From NCBI RefSeq assembly GCF_014280435.1, contig NZ_CP060388.1:4124001-4188000 (forward strand): a stretch of 64,000 nucleotides of DNA, written 5' to 3'. Shown here in pieces: positions 55,630-63,894 of this stretch. Origin of the DNA: Sphingobium sp. KCTC 72723. GTDB lineage: Bacteria; Pseudomonadota; Alphaproteobacteria; Sphingomonadales; Sphingomonadaceae. The notes beneath the pieces were generated by a model. That model was not told the DNA's origin. It saw nothing but the letters and a program-made list of their open reading frames with translations, and did not search any database. Every line of letters starts with the position of its first letter. Within the stretch, counting starts at the first letter, position 1. Position numbers and translations under genes: made by a program.

Positions 55630-56236
55630 CGGCGCTCAATCGTTCGACTTCGTCATGCAACGCCTGAATGGAGGACACCAGCCGGGCGCGATCGACCTGC
55701 AATTCGCGCAGCGCTTCGCGGGTTTCCCCCAGTTCCACGGCACGCCGGGCGATGCGGGCATCCAGTTCGGCATTGTGCCGGGTCAGCGTTCCGAGCATTT
55801 CGGCGCGCTGGCACAAATGCCGCATCCGCGCGTCCAGCACGTCGAAATCGAACGGCTTGACCATATGGTCGTCCGCCCCGGCCTCCAGCGCCTCGACCGT
55901 GGACTGGCTGTCCAGCCGCCCCGCCAGCATCACGAAGCAGGCGTTGCCGGCAAGGTTGGCGGCGCGAATCTTCTTCATCGTCGCAACGGCGGGCAGCATG
56001 GTCAGCCCCATGTCGACCAGAATGATGTCGACCGGGTGCGTGACCAGCAGGTTGACGGCGACGAAACCATTTTCGGCCAGCGCCACGTCATAATTCAGAT
56101 GCGACAGCCGCCGGGCGACAACCCCGCGCGCAGTGGGATTTTCGTCGATCAGCAACACGCGCAGGCGGCGCTGCGGGCGCGCGGCTTCGTCGATCGCTGC
56201 GGGACGACGGATGGTGTTGCGCTTGAAGAACTGCAT
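55619..56236 (-). CDS. receiver-domain protein with C-terminal coiled coil
   Basis: A 205-residue protein. A receiver follows a basic start (MQFFKRNTIRRP): RVLLIDENPTARGVVARRLS, DIILVDMGLTMLPAV with the phospho-acceptor Asp, GADDHMVKPFDFDVLDARM with the Lys. The Thr/Ser position is Ala (FVMLAGRL), so signalling may differ. The C terminus is a long coiled coil (RHNAELDARIARRAVELGET and on), with no output domain. It converges with cysG-N (11 bases overlap) and is divergent from the peptide operon. Confidence 0.8.
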   Translation of the reverse strand: MQFFKRNTIRRPAAIDEAARPQRRLRVLLIDENPTARGVVARRLSHLNYDVALAENGFVAVNLLVTHPVDIILVDMGLTMLPAVATMKKIRAANLAGNACFVMLAGRLDSQSTVEALEAGADDHMVKPFDFDVLDARMRHLCQRAEMLGTLTRHNAELDARIARRAVELGETREALRELQVDRARLVSSIQALHDEVERLSAANG

Positions 56237-56290
56237 GGTCGATGCCTCCTGCCTCACCGTCACGAATAGGATCGCTACGCAAAGAAATGG

Positions 56291-56318
56291 TTAACGCGGC
56301 ATTTGCCACATTAACGCG
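56291..56318. promoter_or_regulatory. TTAACGCG direct repeats in the divergent promoter
   Basis: TTAACGCG occurs twice with start-to-start distance 20 bases, about two helical turns, so both lie on one face of the DNA. They are in the AT-rich gap between the receiver gene and the peptide operon. The orphan winged-helix protein of that operon is the natural candidate to bind here. Confidence 0.5.
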
Positions 56319-56384
56319 ATTTAATTGGTTCGCCTGCGGACCGCGCCATAGCCTGTGCTGGTTCATCCCTGACGGAGAAATGCG

Positions 56385-56525
56385 ATGCCCCAGACCGTGC
56401 CTCAAATCGCCATCGACGATATTGCCGACCTGCCCGCAGGGACCAGCCTGTTCGGATTGCAGGACAATGATGTGCTGGACATCAGCCTGATGGACGTTGT
56501 GATCGCGATTATCGACCAGCCGTGA
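56385..56525 (+). CDS. 46-residue acidic peptide, first gene of an unknown operon
   Basis: ATG with GGAGAAATGC upstream. The peptide starts MPQTVPQIAIDDIADLPAGT, has a middle LFGLQDNDVLDISLMDVV and ends IAIIDQP; it has nine Asp, no Lys, Arg, Cys or His, and no signal peptide. The frame is too short for most gene callers. Its stop is overlapped by the next start (GTGA), so the two are translated together. The charge pattern and the coupling suggest a precursor or partner for the next proteins. Family unknown. Confidence 0.65.
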   Translation: MPQTVPQIAIDDIADLPAGTSLFGLQDNDVLDISLMDVVIAIIDQP

Positions 56526-57334
56526 TTCCGGCGAATCTGGCGGCGGCGCTCGCTGCCGCACAGGACGCGCCGGTGGCCGGGGCGCTGGAGCTGATCGCGC
56601 CCTATCTGCGCGACATCGGCTGGTTCGACGCGCTGCTGTCCAATGGTTGCGCCGCCATGGCCACCGACATCTGGCACCTGCCAGCGTTTCGGGCGAGTCG
56701 CAGCGGCGCGGCGCGCCACCTGATCCTTGCCCGGACGGAGCGGGTCTGGCTGTCCGCGACGGTCATCGACCCGTCTGCCCGCGCCGCGTCGCGGGTGCAT
56801 TTTTCCGGCCGTCATAGCCTGTGCCGCCCGCTTAACCGCACGATGCACGGGGATATGTTCGTTCTGGACGGCGACCGGGCCGTGGGCGTGGACGCGCGGT
56901 CCTGCGCCGTCGGCGAATTGCTGGAACTGGACGAGGGGCATCAGACGCTGCGCATCCATGCAGGCGACACGCCGTTTATGCTGCTGCGCGCGCAGATTGC
57001 GCCTAAAGGTCCGGTGCATTCGCGCATCCATGATGGCGCAAGCGGCGCAGCGGTCGCCATCGCGCAGGCGGATGAGGGCCATGCCCGCGCGCTGATGCTG
57101 TTGTCGCTGCTGCGTGTGCAGGGGCGGACGGACGCGGCGGCGCAGTTTCATCAGGCGCTCGATACCCCGATTGGGGGGCAGCGCTGGGCGGTGATGCGCG
57201 AATATCTGGCGCTCGATACGCGCGCCGCGCTGCCTGTTTTGCGCGCGATGGTGGACAACGACATGGACGATGCCGTGCGCGTAGTGGCCGCCCAAACGCT
57301 TGACCAGCTGGAGCGCGTGCCATGCCCCGCCTGA
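56522..57334 (+). CDS. unknown protein with HEAT-like C terminus
   Basis: A 270-residue protein starting with GTG inside the stop of the peptide gene. N-terminal helices (LAAALAAAQDAPVAGALELI) lead to a segment of beta strands with HLILARTERVWLSATVI, HFSGRHSLCRPLNRTMH and FVLDGDRAVGVDARSCAVG, similar in layout to a cupin. The C-terminal part is helical, with a HEAT-like unit AALPVLRAMVDNDMDDAVRV. No signal or membrane span. The gene overlaps the next by 13 bases. I do not recognise the family. Confidence 0.7.
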   Translation: MIPANLAAALAAAQDAPVAGALELIAPYLRDIGWFDALLSNGCAAMATDIWHLPAFRASRSGAARHLILARTERVWLSATVIDPSARAASRVHFSGRHSLCRPLNRTMHGDMFVLDGDRAVGVDARSCAVGELLELDEGHQTLRIHAGDTPFMLLRAQIAPKGPVHSRIHDGASGAAVAIAQADEGHARALMLLSLLRVQGRTDAAAQFHQALDTPIGGQRWAVMREYLALDTRAALPVLRAMVDNDMDDAVRVVAAQTLDQLERVPCPA

Positions 57335-58263
57335 TCGCCCCGACGCAGGAGGATGCGGTCATCGACCTCGACGCACTGGTGGACTGGTGCGAAAGCGCAG
57401 CGTTCGATCCGCGCGATGCCGACGGGCTGGCGGCGGCGGCACCGATGTTGCAGGCGCTGGGGCGCAACCGCTCGTTTCTGGCCGACCTTGCGATCGCCGA
57501 ACTCAAGACCCGTTGTGCCGGGCAGCGCCGCCATAATCCCTATTCGGCGCAAGTGATGCTGTTGCGCCCGCCGACCGGCCGCTATGTGCTGCGCGCGGCC
57601 TTCTGGCCTGCGCAAAACGACCATGTCGTGCGGATGAGCGGCACCGCGCCTTTCATCTACCATGTGCCGCACGACCATGGGTTCGATTTCCTGACGGTCG
57701 GCTATCTGGGGCCGGGCTATGGGTCGGACTATTATGCCTATGACGGCGATGTCGCGGGCGCGGAAGGAGAGGCGGTGGCGCTGCATTTCGTGGAGCGCAG
57801 TTACCTGAGCGAAGGGCGGACGTTGCTCTATCGCGCCAATCGCGACATTCATGCGCAATTGCCGCCTGCCTCGCTGTCCGTCTCGCTCAATATCCTGGCC
57901 AGCGCGCCCGATCAGGGCTGGCGGCGGCAATATCGTTTCGACATCGACAACAGTGCGATTGCCGAATGTATGACGGTGGCGAGTGCGCAATTGCTGCTGG
58001 AACTGGCGGTCGGATGCGGCAGCGGCAACGCCATGGACCTGGCGCAGGATTTTGCGCGGCACCACCCCGCCGACGCGATGCGCCGCACGGCGTTCGACGC
58101 GGTCGGCATGGCAGCGACGGACGATGCCGCCCGGCTGGCGCATTGGGAATGGGGCGTGCGCAGCGACAGCGCGCTGGTGCGGCATGGGGCGGAAGCGGCG
58201 CTGCGTCGCGTCCGTAACGGACCGGATTCGCCTTGTCTTTCTGCCGTCGGAACGGTCGAATGA
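57322..58263 (+). CDS. unknown His-rich, cupin-like protein with HEAT-like C terminus
   Basis: A 313-residue protein from MPRLIAPTQEDAVIDLDALV. The middle is beta-rich with a likely metal site: FIYHVPHDHGFDFLTVGYLG, GYGSDYYAYDGDV and YRANRDIHAQLPPASLSVSL. His at four places and acidic residues would suit a cupin. The C-terminal part has helices and a HEAT-like unit (DSALVRHGAEAALRRVRN). Its layout parallels the preceding gene, so they may be distant paralogues that form a pair. Overlaps the upstream gene by 13 bases. Function unknown. Confidence 0.7.
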   Translation: MPRLIAPTQEDAVIDLDALVDWCESAAFDPRDADGLAAAAPMLQALGRNRSFLADLAIAELKTRCAGQRRHNPYSAQVMLLRPPTGRYVLRAAFWPAQNDHVVRMSGTAPFIYHVPHDHGFDFLTVGYLGPGYGSDYYAYDGDVAGAEGEAVALHFVERSYLSEGRTLLYRANRDIHAQLPPASLSVSLNILASAPDQGWRRQYRFDIDNSAIAECMTVASAQLLLELAVGCGSGNAMDLAQDFARHHPADAMRRTAFDAVGMAATDDAARLAHWEWGVRSDSALVRHGAEAALRRVRNGPDSPCLSAVGTVE

Positions 58264-58290
58264 CGGGCATCGGCGGATAATGGATCGCAT

Positions 58291-58887
58291 GTGGGCAGGC
58301 GCATGGAATGTCATGGATTAGGCAGCGATTTCATGCCGGTGGCGCAGGCGCTGAGCGCGCGCGGTTTCGATGTGGCGATGCTGGCGATCGGTGGGCATCA
58401 GCCCAGCGTGAAAACCGGCGACGCGACCATATTATGGCAGGGGGAGGATGATCCCGCTGCCCGCGCCCGCGCGCTAGAGGGCGGCGCGCAGGATGTGGTC
58501 GGGCCGTGGATGCACCCGGCCGAAACCGTGGCGCGGATCATCCGGCTGGCACAGGCGGACCAGCCCCGGCTGGTGCTGGGCGACCTTATCATCCATCTGG
58601 TCGACCGGCGTGTCGAGCGGGATGGGCGGGCGGTGCCGCTGCTGGCGCGTGAATATGCGTTGCTGCTGTATCTGGCGCGGCGACCGGGCGAAGCGGTCAG
58701 CCGCGACGCATTGCTGCACGCGGTCTGGCGGTTGCGGCAAGACCCCGGCACCAACAGCGTGGAAGTACATATGTCGCGGTTGCGGGCGAAGGTCGATCGC
58801 GGCTTTGGCCGGGCCTTGCTGCATACTGTGAAGGGGCGGGGTTATGCGCTCTGTCCGGCGGGATTTTCCGTGCCGTCGGGCGCATAG
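58291..58887 (+). CDS. OmpR-type winged-helix regulator with degenerate receiver
   Basis: About 198 residues. The C-terminal wHTH is clear: LGDLIIHLVDRRVERDGRAV, LLAREYALLLYLARRPGEAV, VSRDALLHAVWRL, NSVEVHMSRLRAKVDRG and LLHTVKGRGYALC. The N-terminal part resembles the second half of a receiver (RALEGGAQDVVGPWMHPAET), but the phospho-acceptor Asp is absent and the Lys is replaced. It is thus likely not controlled by phosphorylation. GTG start chosen; ATG 12 bases in is also possible. Follows the peptide operon by 27 bases and may control it. It converges with tetR (46-base overlap). Confidence 0.8.
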   Translation: MGRRMECHGLGSDFMPVAQALSARGFDVAMLAIGGHQPSVKTGDATILWQGEDDPAARARALEGGAQDVVGPWMHPAETVARIIRLAQADQPRLVLGDLIIHLVDRRVERDGRAVPLLAREYALLLYLARRPGEAVSRDALLHAVWRLRQDPGTNSVEVHMSRLRAKVDRGFGRALLHTVKGRGYALCPAGFSVPSGA

Positions 58888-59528
58888 GCGCGCAGGAACA
58901 GGGCGACGGCGAAATCGGCATCGGCGTGGATTTGCGCGGGGGAAGCACGCTCGATCTGGCCCATCAGCATCTGTTGATGGCCCCCTGCCATCGCCAGCGC
59001 CATCAGCGCGCGGGCGGCGTCCATCGTATCGGCACGGCGCAACTGGCCCCGCGCCATCGCGCCATCCAGAAAGCCCGCCATCAATATCCGCGTATTCCGG
59101 GGTGCCAGGTCAAAGAAGATGCGGCTGAGTTCGGGGAAGCGCCGTCCTTCGGCAATGATGAGGCGATTGAGCGCGATCGCTTCGGGCGACGTCACCTTTT
59201 CCACCATGCTGCGACATGCGCGGGTCAGGGTGGGACCGATGTCGCCCTGTGGGTCCAATATCTGCGACAGGCGCGCGCGATACGCCTTGGCCACCCGGTC
59301 CAGCACGGCGGCGAATAAATCCTCTTTCGACGGAAAATGGTTCCATAACGTGCCTTTCGACCCGCCCAATGCCGCCGCTATTCCCGACATGGTGGTCCCG
59401 GCATAACCATGGTCGAGGAAATAGGTTTGCGCCACGGTCAGGATGGCATCGCGCCGGTCCTGCCGTCGGGCTTCCCTGCGCCCCGCAGGCGGCGGGCCGG
59501 GGGGCGGAGGGGCATCCACCATCGTCAT
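58842..59528 (-). CDS. TetR-family repressor of the efflux operon
   Basis: A 228-residue repressor. After a Pro-rich start (VDAPPPPGPPPAGRREARR) the HTH is RRDAILTVAQTYFLDHGYAG, TTMSGIAAALGGSKGTLWNH, FPSKEDLFAAVLDRV. The C-terminal domain fits the AcrR/TetR C-terminal family (SRIFFDLAPRNTRILMAGFL). It is divergent from the efflux operon, and each start has a matching operator, so it likely represses both. I use ATG at 59528, because the upstream 23 codons run through the operator region. Confidence 0.92.
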   Translation of the reverse strand: MTMVDAPPPPGPPPAGRREARRQDRRDAILTVAQTYFLDHGYAGTTMSGIAAALGGSKGTLWNHFPSKEDLFAAVLDRVAKAYRARLSQILDPQGDIGPTLTRACRSMVEKVTSPEAIALNRLIIAEGRRFPELSRIFFDLAPRNTRILMAGFLDGAMARGQLRRADTMDAARALMALAMAGGHQQMLMGQIERASPAQIHADADFAVALFLRAYAPDGTENPAGQSA

Positions 59529-59534
59529 AAAAGC

Positions 59535-59549
59535 GTACCATATAGTATG
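59535..59549. promoter_or_regulatory. operator O1 next to tetR
   Basis: GTACCATATAGTATG, a near-palindrome. It lies seven bases before the tetR start and covers the likely -10 of its promoter (TTGTCA, 17 bases, TATGGT on the minus strand). It matches O2 in 13 of 15 positions when O2 is read on the other strand. Confidence 0.7.
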
Positions 59550-59565
59550 GCAATTTTGTTGACAA
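59537..59565 (-). promoter_or_regulatory. tetR promoter
   Basis: On the minus strand, TTGTCA is followed after 17 bases by TATGGT. The -10 falls inside operator O1, so TetR binding would block RNA polymerase. On the plus strand TTGACA lies at almost the same place (59559-59564), a likely -35 for the efflux operon; its -10 is unclear. Confidence 0.5.
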
Positions 59566-59594
59566 GGGTAGGCGGGAGCGGCAAAGGCGAATTT

Positions 59595-59609
59595 CATACT
59601 AGGTGGTAC
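59595..59609. promoter_or_regulatory. operator O2 before the efflux operon
   Basis: CATACTAGGTGGTAC; its reverse complement, GTACCACCTAGTATG, differs from O1 at two central bases. It ends eight bases before the NodT start used here. The inverted placement of O1 and O2, 60 bases apart, fits repression of both directions. Confidence 0.7.
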
Positions 59610-59617
59610 GGTTTGTT

Positions 59618-61135
59618 ATGACGGTGAGTCGCATGGCCCTTCCTTCCCGCGCGATGACGGCGGCGTTCGCAGCCTTGCTGCTGGCGTCCTGTGCGGCGGT
59701 TCCCGATCTTGGTACCAAGCCGGTCGTTCGCGCCGCGCAAAGCGTGGAAGCGCAGCGCAGCCTGCCAGGCGCGACCGAGGCGCTCTGGCCCCGCGACGAT
59801 TGGTGGAGTGGCTATGGCGACGCGCAACTGACCGCGTTGATCGAGGAAGGACTGCGCAACGCGCCTGACATGGCGATCGCTGCGGCCCGTTTCCGTTCGG
59901 CGCAGGCCATAGCGCAGCAGGCGGGGGCCGCGTTGCTGCCATCGGCCGATCTGGACGCGAAGGCCGGGGCGACCAAGCAAAGCTACAATATGGGCCTGCC
60001 CAAGGAATTCGTGCCACAGGGTTGGCTCGGCACCGGCCAGCTTGCGCTCAATCTGGGTTTCGACCTGGACCTGTGGGGCAAGAACAAGGCGGCGCTGGCC
60101 GCCGCCACGTCGCAGGCGCGGGCAGCGGAACTGGACGGGCTACAGGCCCGCCTTGCGCTGACCACTGGCATTGCCGACGCCTATGCCGATCTGGCGCGCC
60201 TGTATGACGAAGCCGACATTGCCCAGCGCACGCTGGACATTCGCCTCGCCAGTCAGAAACTGGTGGCGCAGCGGCGCGCAAACGGGCTGGAAACGCGCGG
60301 CGGCGTGCGGCAGGCGGACGCCACCGTTTCGACCGCACGGGCGCAGCTTGCAGGCGCGCGCATGGCCATCGAATTGCGGCAGCATCAGATTGCGGCGCTG
60401 GTCGGCGCAGGGCCGGATCGCGGGCTGACGATCACGCGGCCGCAACCGGGCAAGCGCGCGGCGATGGGCCTGCCCGCCGATGTCACGACCAATCTGGTCG
60501 CGCGGCGGCCCGATATTGCTGCTGCGCTCGCCCGGACGGAGGCTGCGGCCAAGCAGATCAAGGTGGCGCGCGCGGATTTCTTCCCCGCCGTTCGGCTGAG
60601 CGCGCTGATCGGCCTGCAATCATTGGGCTATAACACGGTGTTTAACAATGGTGCCGCCAATGGCGTGGCCCAGCCCTTCGTCAACAATCTGTTCAACAAG
60701 GATTCGCTGTTCGGCAATGCCGGGCCGGCGGTCAGCCTGCCGATCTTTCATGGCGGCGCATTGCAGGGCCAGTATCGCGGCGCACGCGCCACTTATGACG
60801 AAGCGGTCGCGGCCTATGACAGGACCGTGCTGGCCGCCTACAGGGAAGTGGCCGACGCGGTCACCAGCCGTCGCACGCTCGACGCGCGGTTGACCGATGC
60901 GCGCGCAGCGATGACGGCATCGCAGGAAGCCTATGGCATCGCGCGCAAACGTTATGAAGGCGGGCTGTCCACCTATCTCGACGTGCTGAATGTGGAGGAC
61001 CAGTTGCTGTCCACGCGCCGCGCGGTTGCCGATCTGGAAGCCAGCGCTTTTTCACTCGACATCGCTCTTATTCGTGCGCTGGGCGGCGGCTTTGCCGACG
61101 GCGCGATCCAGTCCGGGGACAATGCGCATGGCTGA
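59618..61135 (+). CDS. NodT-family outer-membrane efflux lipoprotein (TolC-like)
   Basis: About 505 residues. A lipoprotein signal ends in LLLASCAAVPDLG. The two repeated OEP domains are present: DDWWSGYGDAQLTALIEEGL, APDMAIAAARFRSAQAIAQQ, ARRPDIAAALARTEAAAKQI and YEGGLSTYLDVLNVEDQLLS. It forms the trimeric outer-membrane channel of a tripartite pump. ATG at 59633 with GGTGAG is an alternative start. It overlaps the next gene by eight bases. First gene of the operon. Confidence 0.92.
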   Translation: MTVSRMALPSRAMTAAFAALLLASCAAVPDLGTKPVVRAAQSVEAQRSLPGATEALWPRDDWWSGYGDAQLTALIEEGLRNAPDMAIAAARFRSAQAIAQQAGAALLPSADLDAKAGATKQSYNMGLPKEFVPQGWLGTGQLALNLGFDLDLWGKNKAALAAATSQARAAELDGLQARLALTTGIADAYADLARLYDEADIAQRTLDIRLASQKLVAQRRANGLETRGGVRQADATVSTARAQLAGARMAIELRQHQIAALVGAGPDRGLTITRPQPGKRAAMGLPADVTTNLVARRPDIAAALARTEAAAKQIKVARADFFPAVRLSALIGLQSLGYNTVFNNGAANGVAQPFVNNLFNKDSLFGNAGPAVSLPIFHGGALQGQYRGARATYDEAVAAYDRTVLAAYREVADAVTSRRTLDARLTDARAAMTASQEAYGIARKRYEGGLSTYLDVLNVEDQLLSTRRAVADLEASAFSLDIALIRALGGGFADGAIQSGDNAHG

Positions 61136-62276
61136 CGCCGCATCCGAAACCATTACCGACACCAGCGACACGACCGATGCCGGTCGCGCCAGCACGCGCA
61201 AGACATGGCTGACCCGGCTGGCGCTGCTGGTTATCATCCTGGGCCTGATCTGGACCGCCTGGTATCTGCTGGTCGGGCAGAATGAGGTCGGCACCGACAA
61301 TGCCTATGTCAACGCCGACATGGCGCAGGTGACGCCGCTGATTTCCGCGCAGGCGACGCAGGTGCTGGTCACCGATACGCAGATGGTCAAGCGTGGCGAC
61401 ATATTGGTGAAGCTGGACCCCACCAATGCCCGCATCGCCGTGGCGCAGGCGCAGGCTGATCTCGCGCTGGCGCAGCGCCGCTTTCGCCAGACGGCGGCGA
61501 CCAGCGGCGCGCTGTCGGCGCAGGTCGATGCGCGCGGGGCCGACATTCTTCAGGCGCGCGCTCAGTTGGCCAGCGCGCAGGGCGATTATGACAAGGCCCG
61601 TGTCGACCTGAACCGGCGGGAGGCTTTGGCCCCCGATGGCGCGGTGTCGGGCGATGAACTGACCAGCGCGCGCAAGGCGTTCACATCGGCCCGCGCCGCG
61701 CTCGACCTTGCCCGTGCGGGCGTGACCACGGCGCAGGCGACCCGCAGCGCGGCGAGCGGCCAGCTGGCCGCGAACGACGCGCTGGTGCGCGGTGCCAGCG
61801 TCGATACCGACCCGTCGGTCATGGCGGCGCAGGCGAAGCTGGATGCGGCCAAGCTGGACATGGACCGCACGATCATCCGCGCGCCGATCGACGGCGTGGT
61901 GACCAAGCGGCAGGTGCAGGTGGGTCAGCGCGTCGCGCAGGGCAGCGCGATCATGACCATCGTCCCGCTGGCGCAGGTCTATGTCGACGCCAATTTCAAG
62001 GAACGCCAGCTGCGCGGCGTGGCCGTGGGGATGCCCGCCAAGGTCACGTCCGACCTGTATGGCAGCGACGTCGTCTATCATGGCAAGGTCGTGGGCTTTG
62101 CCGGTGGCACCGGATCGTCGCTGTCGCTGATCCCGGCGCAGAATGCGACCGGCAACTGGATCAAGGTGGTGCAACGGGTGCCGCTGCGCATCGCGCTGGA
62201 CCCCAAGGAACTGGCGGCCCATCCGCTGCGTGTCGGCCTGTCGATGGAGGTCGAGATCGACCTTTCGGCCAAATAG
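61128..62276 (+). CDS. emrA: EmrA/HlyD-family membrane-fusion protein
   Basis: A 382-residue adaptor: cytoplasmic start MADAASETITDTSDTT, one membrane span LALLVIILGLIWTAWYLLV, the lipoyl half-motif NEVGTDNAYVNADMAQVTPL, a long alpha hairpin, and the second half with RTIIRAPIDGVVTKRQVQVG and VYVDANFKERQLRGVAVG. These are characteristic of EmrA. It bridges the inner-membrane MFS pump and the outer channel. Overlaps the NodT gene. Confidence 0.92.
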   Translation: MADAASETITDTSDTTDAGRASTRKTWLTRLALLVIILGLIWTAWYLLVGQNEVGTDNAYVNADMAQVTPLISAQATQVLVTDTQMVKRGDILVKLDPTNARIAVAQAQADLALAQRRFRQTAATSGALSAQVDARGADILQARAQLASAQGDYDKARVDLNRREALAPDGAVSGDELTSARKAFTSARAALDLARAGVTTAQATRSAASGQLAANDALVRGASVDTDPSVMAAQAKLDAAKLDMDRTIIRAPIDGVVTKRQVQVGQRVAQGSAIMTIVPLAQVYVDANFKERQLRGVAVGMPAKVTSDLYGSDVVYHGKVVGFAGGTGSSLSLIPAQNATGNWIKVVQRVPLRIALDPKELAAHPLRVGLSMEVEIDLSAK

Positions 62277-62291
62277 AGGACGACTGGCGAC

Positions 62292-63821
62292 ATGAGCGGC
62301 GCGGACGATATTTTCTCGCGGCTGTCGCCGCGGACCCGGACATTGGCGGGACTTGTGCTGGCCATGAGCAATTTCATGGTCGTGCTGGACCTGACCATCG
62401 CCAATGTGTCGGTGCCGCATATCGCAGGCAATCTGGGCATATCGCCCGATCAGGGGACGTGGATCATCACGTCCTACGCCGTTGCCGAGGCGATCTGCGT
62501 GCCGCTCACCGGCTGGCTGGCGCAACGCTTTGGCGTGGTGAAGATGTTCACTTGGTCGATGGTCGGCTTTGGCCTGTTTTCCGTGCTGTGCGGCCTGTCC
62601 ATGTCGCTGACCATGCTGGTCGCCTGCCGCATTGGCCAGGGGCTGTGCGGCGGGCCGATCATGCCGATGTCGCAAACGCTGATGCTGCGCATCTTTCCCC
62701 CCGAACAGAGGGGACGGGCGATGGGGCTGTGGGCGATGACCACGCTGCTCGGCCCGGCGATGGGACCGATCATCGGCGGTTACATCAGCGACAACTGGTC
62801 CTGGCACTGGATATTCTTCATCAACCTGCCGATCGCGGTCGTGTGCGTATTTGCGGCACAAGCGCTGCTGCGTCCGGTGGAAACCGAAACGGCGCGCGTG
62901 CCGATCGACCGGATGGGGCTGTTCCTGCTGATATTCTGGATCGGCTGTTTGCAGATCATGCTGGACATCGGGCGCGACCATGACTGGTTTGCCGATCCGC
63001 TGATCGTCATATTAGCGTTGCTGGCGGCGATTGGTTTTGCTGCGTTCATCATCTGGGAACTGACGGAAAAGCATCCGATCGTGGATCTGCGGGTGTTCCG
63101 TCATATCGGCTATACGTCGGGCGTATTCACGCTGGCGCTCTGTTTTGGTGCCTATTTCGCCGGCATCGTCGTCATTCCCCAATGGTTGCAGACGTCGCAG
63201 GGCTATACCGCGACATGGGCGGGCATGTTGACGGCGATGACTGCCGTGGCGGCGCTGATGGCGGCGCCGGTCGCGGCAAAGATGATGGCGAAAACCGACC
63301 CGCGCCTGATGATTTCGGGGGCCGTCGCCTGGCTGGGCCTCATGACGCTGTGGCGCGCGCAATGGACCAGCGGGATCGATTTCTGGTCGATGGCCGCGCC
63401 GCAATTCATTCAGGGCTTTGCCATGCCCTTTTTCATGATTCCGCTGACGACGCTGACGCTGGGATCTGTCGAGCCGGATGAAACCGCGTCTGCGGCAGGG
63501 TTACAGAATTTCCTGCGCACCATGGCAATTGCGGTGTCCACATCGCTGGTCCTGACCGGCTGGGGCGATGCGCAGCGTGTGTCGCGCAACGACCTTGCCG
63601 CCAATTTGCAGCCCACCGATACGCTGTCGACGCTGGCGGCAATGGGCTTTTCGCCGGAACGCGCGCGGCAGATGATTTCCAATATCGTCGAACAGGAAGC
63701 GATCGTGATGGCGGTCGATCATATCTTCCTGATATCGGCAGCGGTGTCCTTCTTTGCCGCAGCGATCGTGTGGCTCGCGCCGCGCCCAAGGGCAAACGTG
63801 GACACGTCCGCCGCGCATTGA
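62292..63821 (+). CDS. emrB: EmrB-family DHA2 drug-efflux transporter
   Basis: A 509-residue MFS protein with 14 membrane spans. TM1 motif NFMVVLDLTIANVSVPHIAG, the motif WIITSYAVAEAICVPLTGWL, RIGQGLCGGPIMPMSQTLML and GPIIGGYISDNWSWHWIFFI (motif C) are typical of EmrB/QacA. It exports hydrophobic drugs or uncouplers with proton exchange. The pump is 15 bases after emrA. Substrate unknown. Confidence 0.93.
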   Translation: MSGADDIFSRLSPRTRTLAGLVLAMSNFMVVLDLTIANVSVPHIAGNLGISPDQGTWIITSYAVAEAICVPLTGWLAQRFGVVKMFTWSMVGFGLFSVLCGLSMSLTMLVACRIGQGLCGGPIMPMSQTLMLRIFPPEQRGRAMGLWAMTTLLGPAMGPIIGGYISDNWSWHWIFFINLPIAVVCVFAAQALLRPVETETARVPIDRMGLFLLIFWIGCLQIMLDIGRDHDWFADPLIVILALLAAIGFAAFIIWELTEKHPIVDLRVFRHIGYTSGVFTLALCFGAYFAGIVVIPQWLQTSQGYTATWAGMLTAMTAVAALMAAPVAAKMMAKTDPRLMISGAVAWLGLMTLWRAQWTSGIDFWSMAAPQFIQGFAMPFFMIPLTTLTLGSVEPDETASAAGLQNFLRTMAIAVSTSLVLTGWGDAQRVSRNDLAANLQPTDTLSTLAAMGFSPERARQMISNIVEQEAIVMAVDHIFLISAAVSFFAAAIVWLAPRPRANVDTSAAH

Positions 63822-63894
63822 GCGCTGCGGGTGCCTTCCGCCAATTGACGCGGCGCAGCATCACGGCCACCTAGGGGCGCGAAGGGGCGGGACA

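Noticed and set aside
56291..56325. CtrA-like site (TTAA-N7-TTAA)
   Set aside because: The spacing between the TTAA halves is six, not seven, so the full motif is not met; kept only as direct repeats.
61068..62981. 637-codon antisense frame over emrA-emrB
   Set aside because: Same kind of shadow, rich in His, Gln and Arg.
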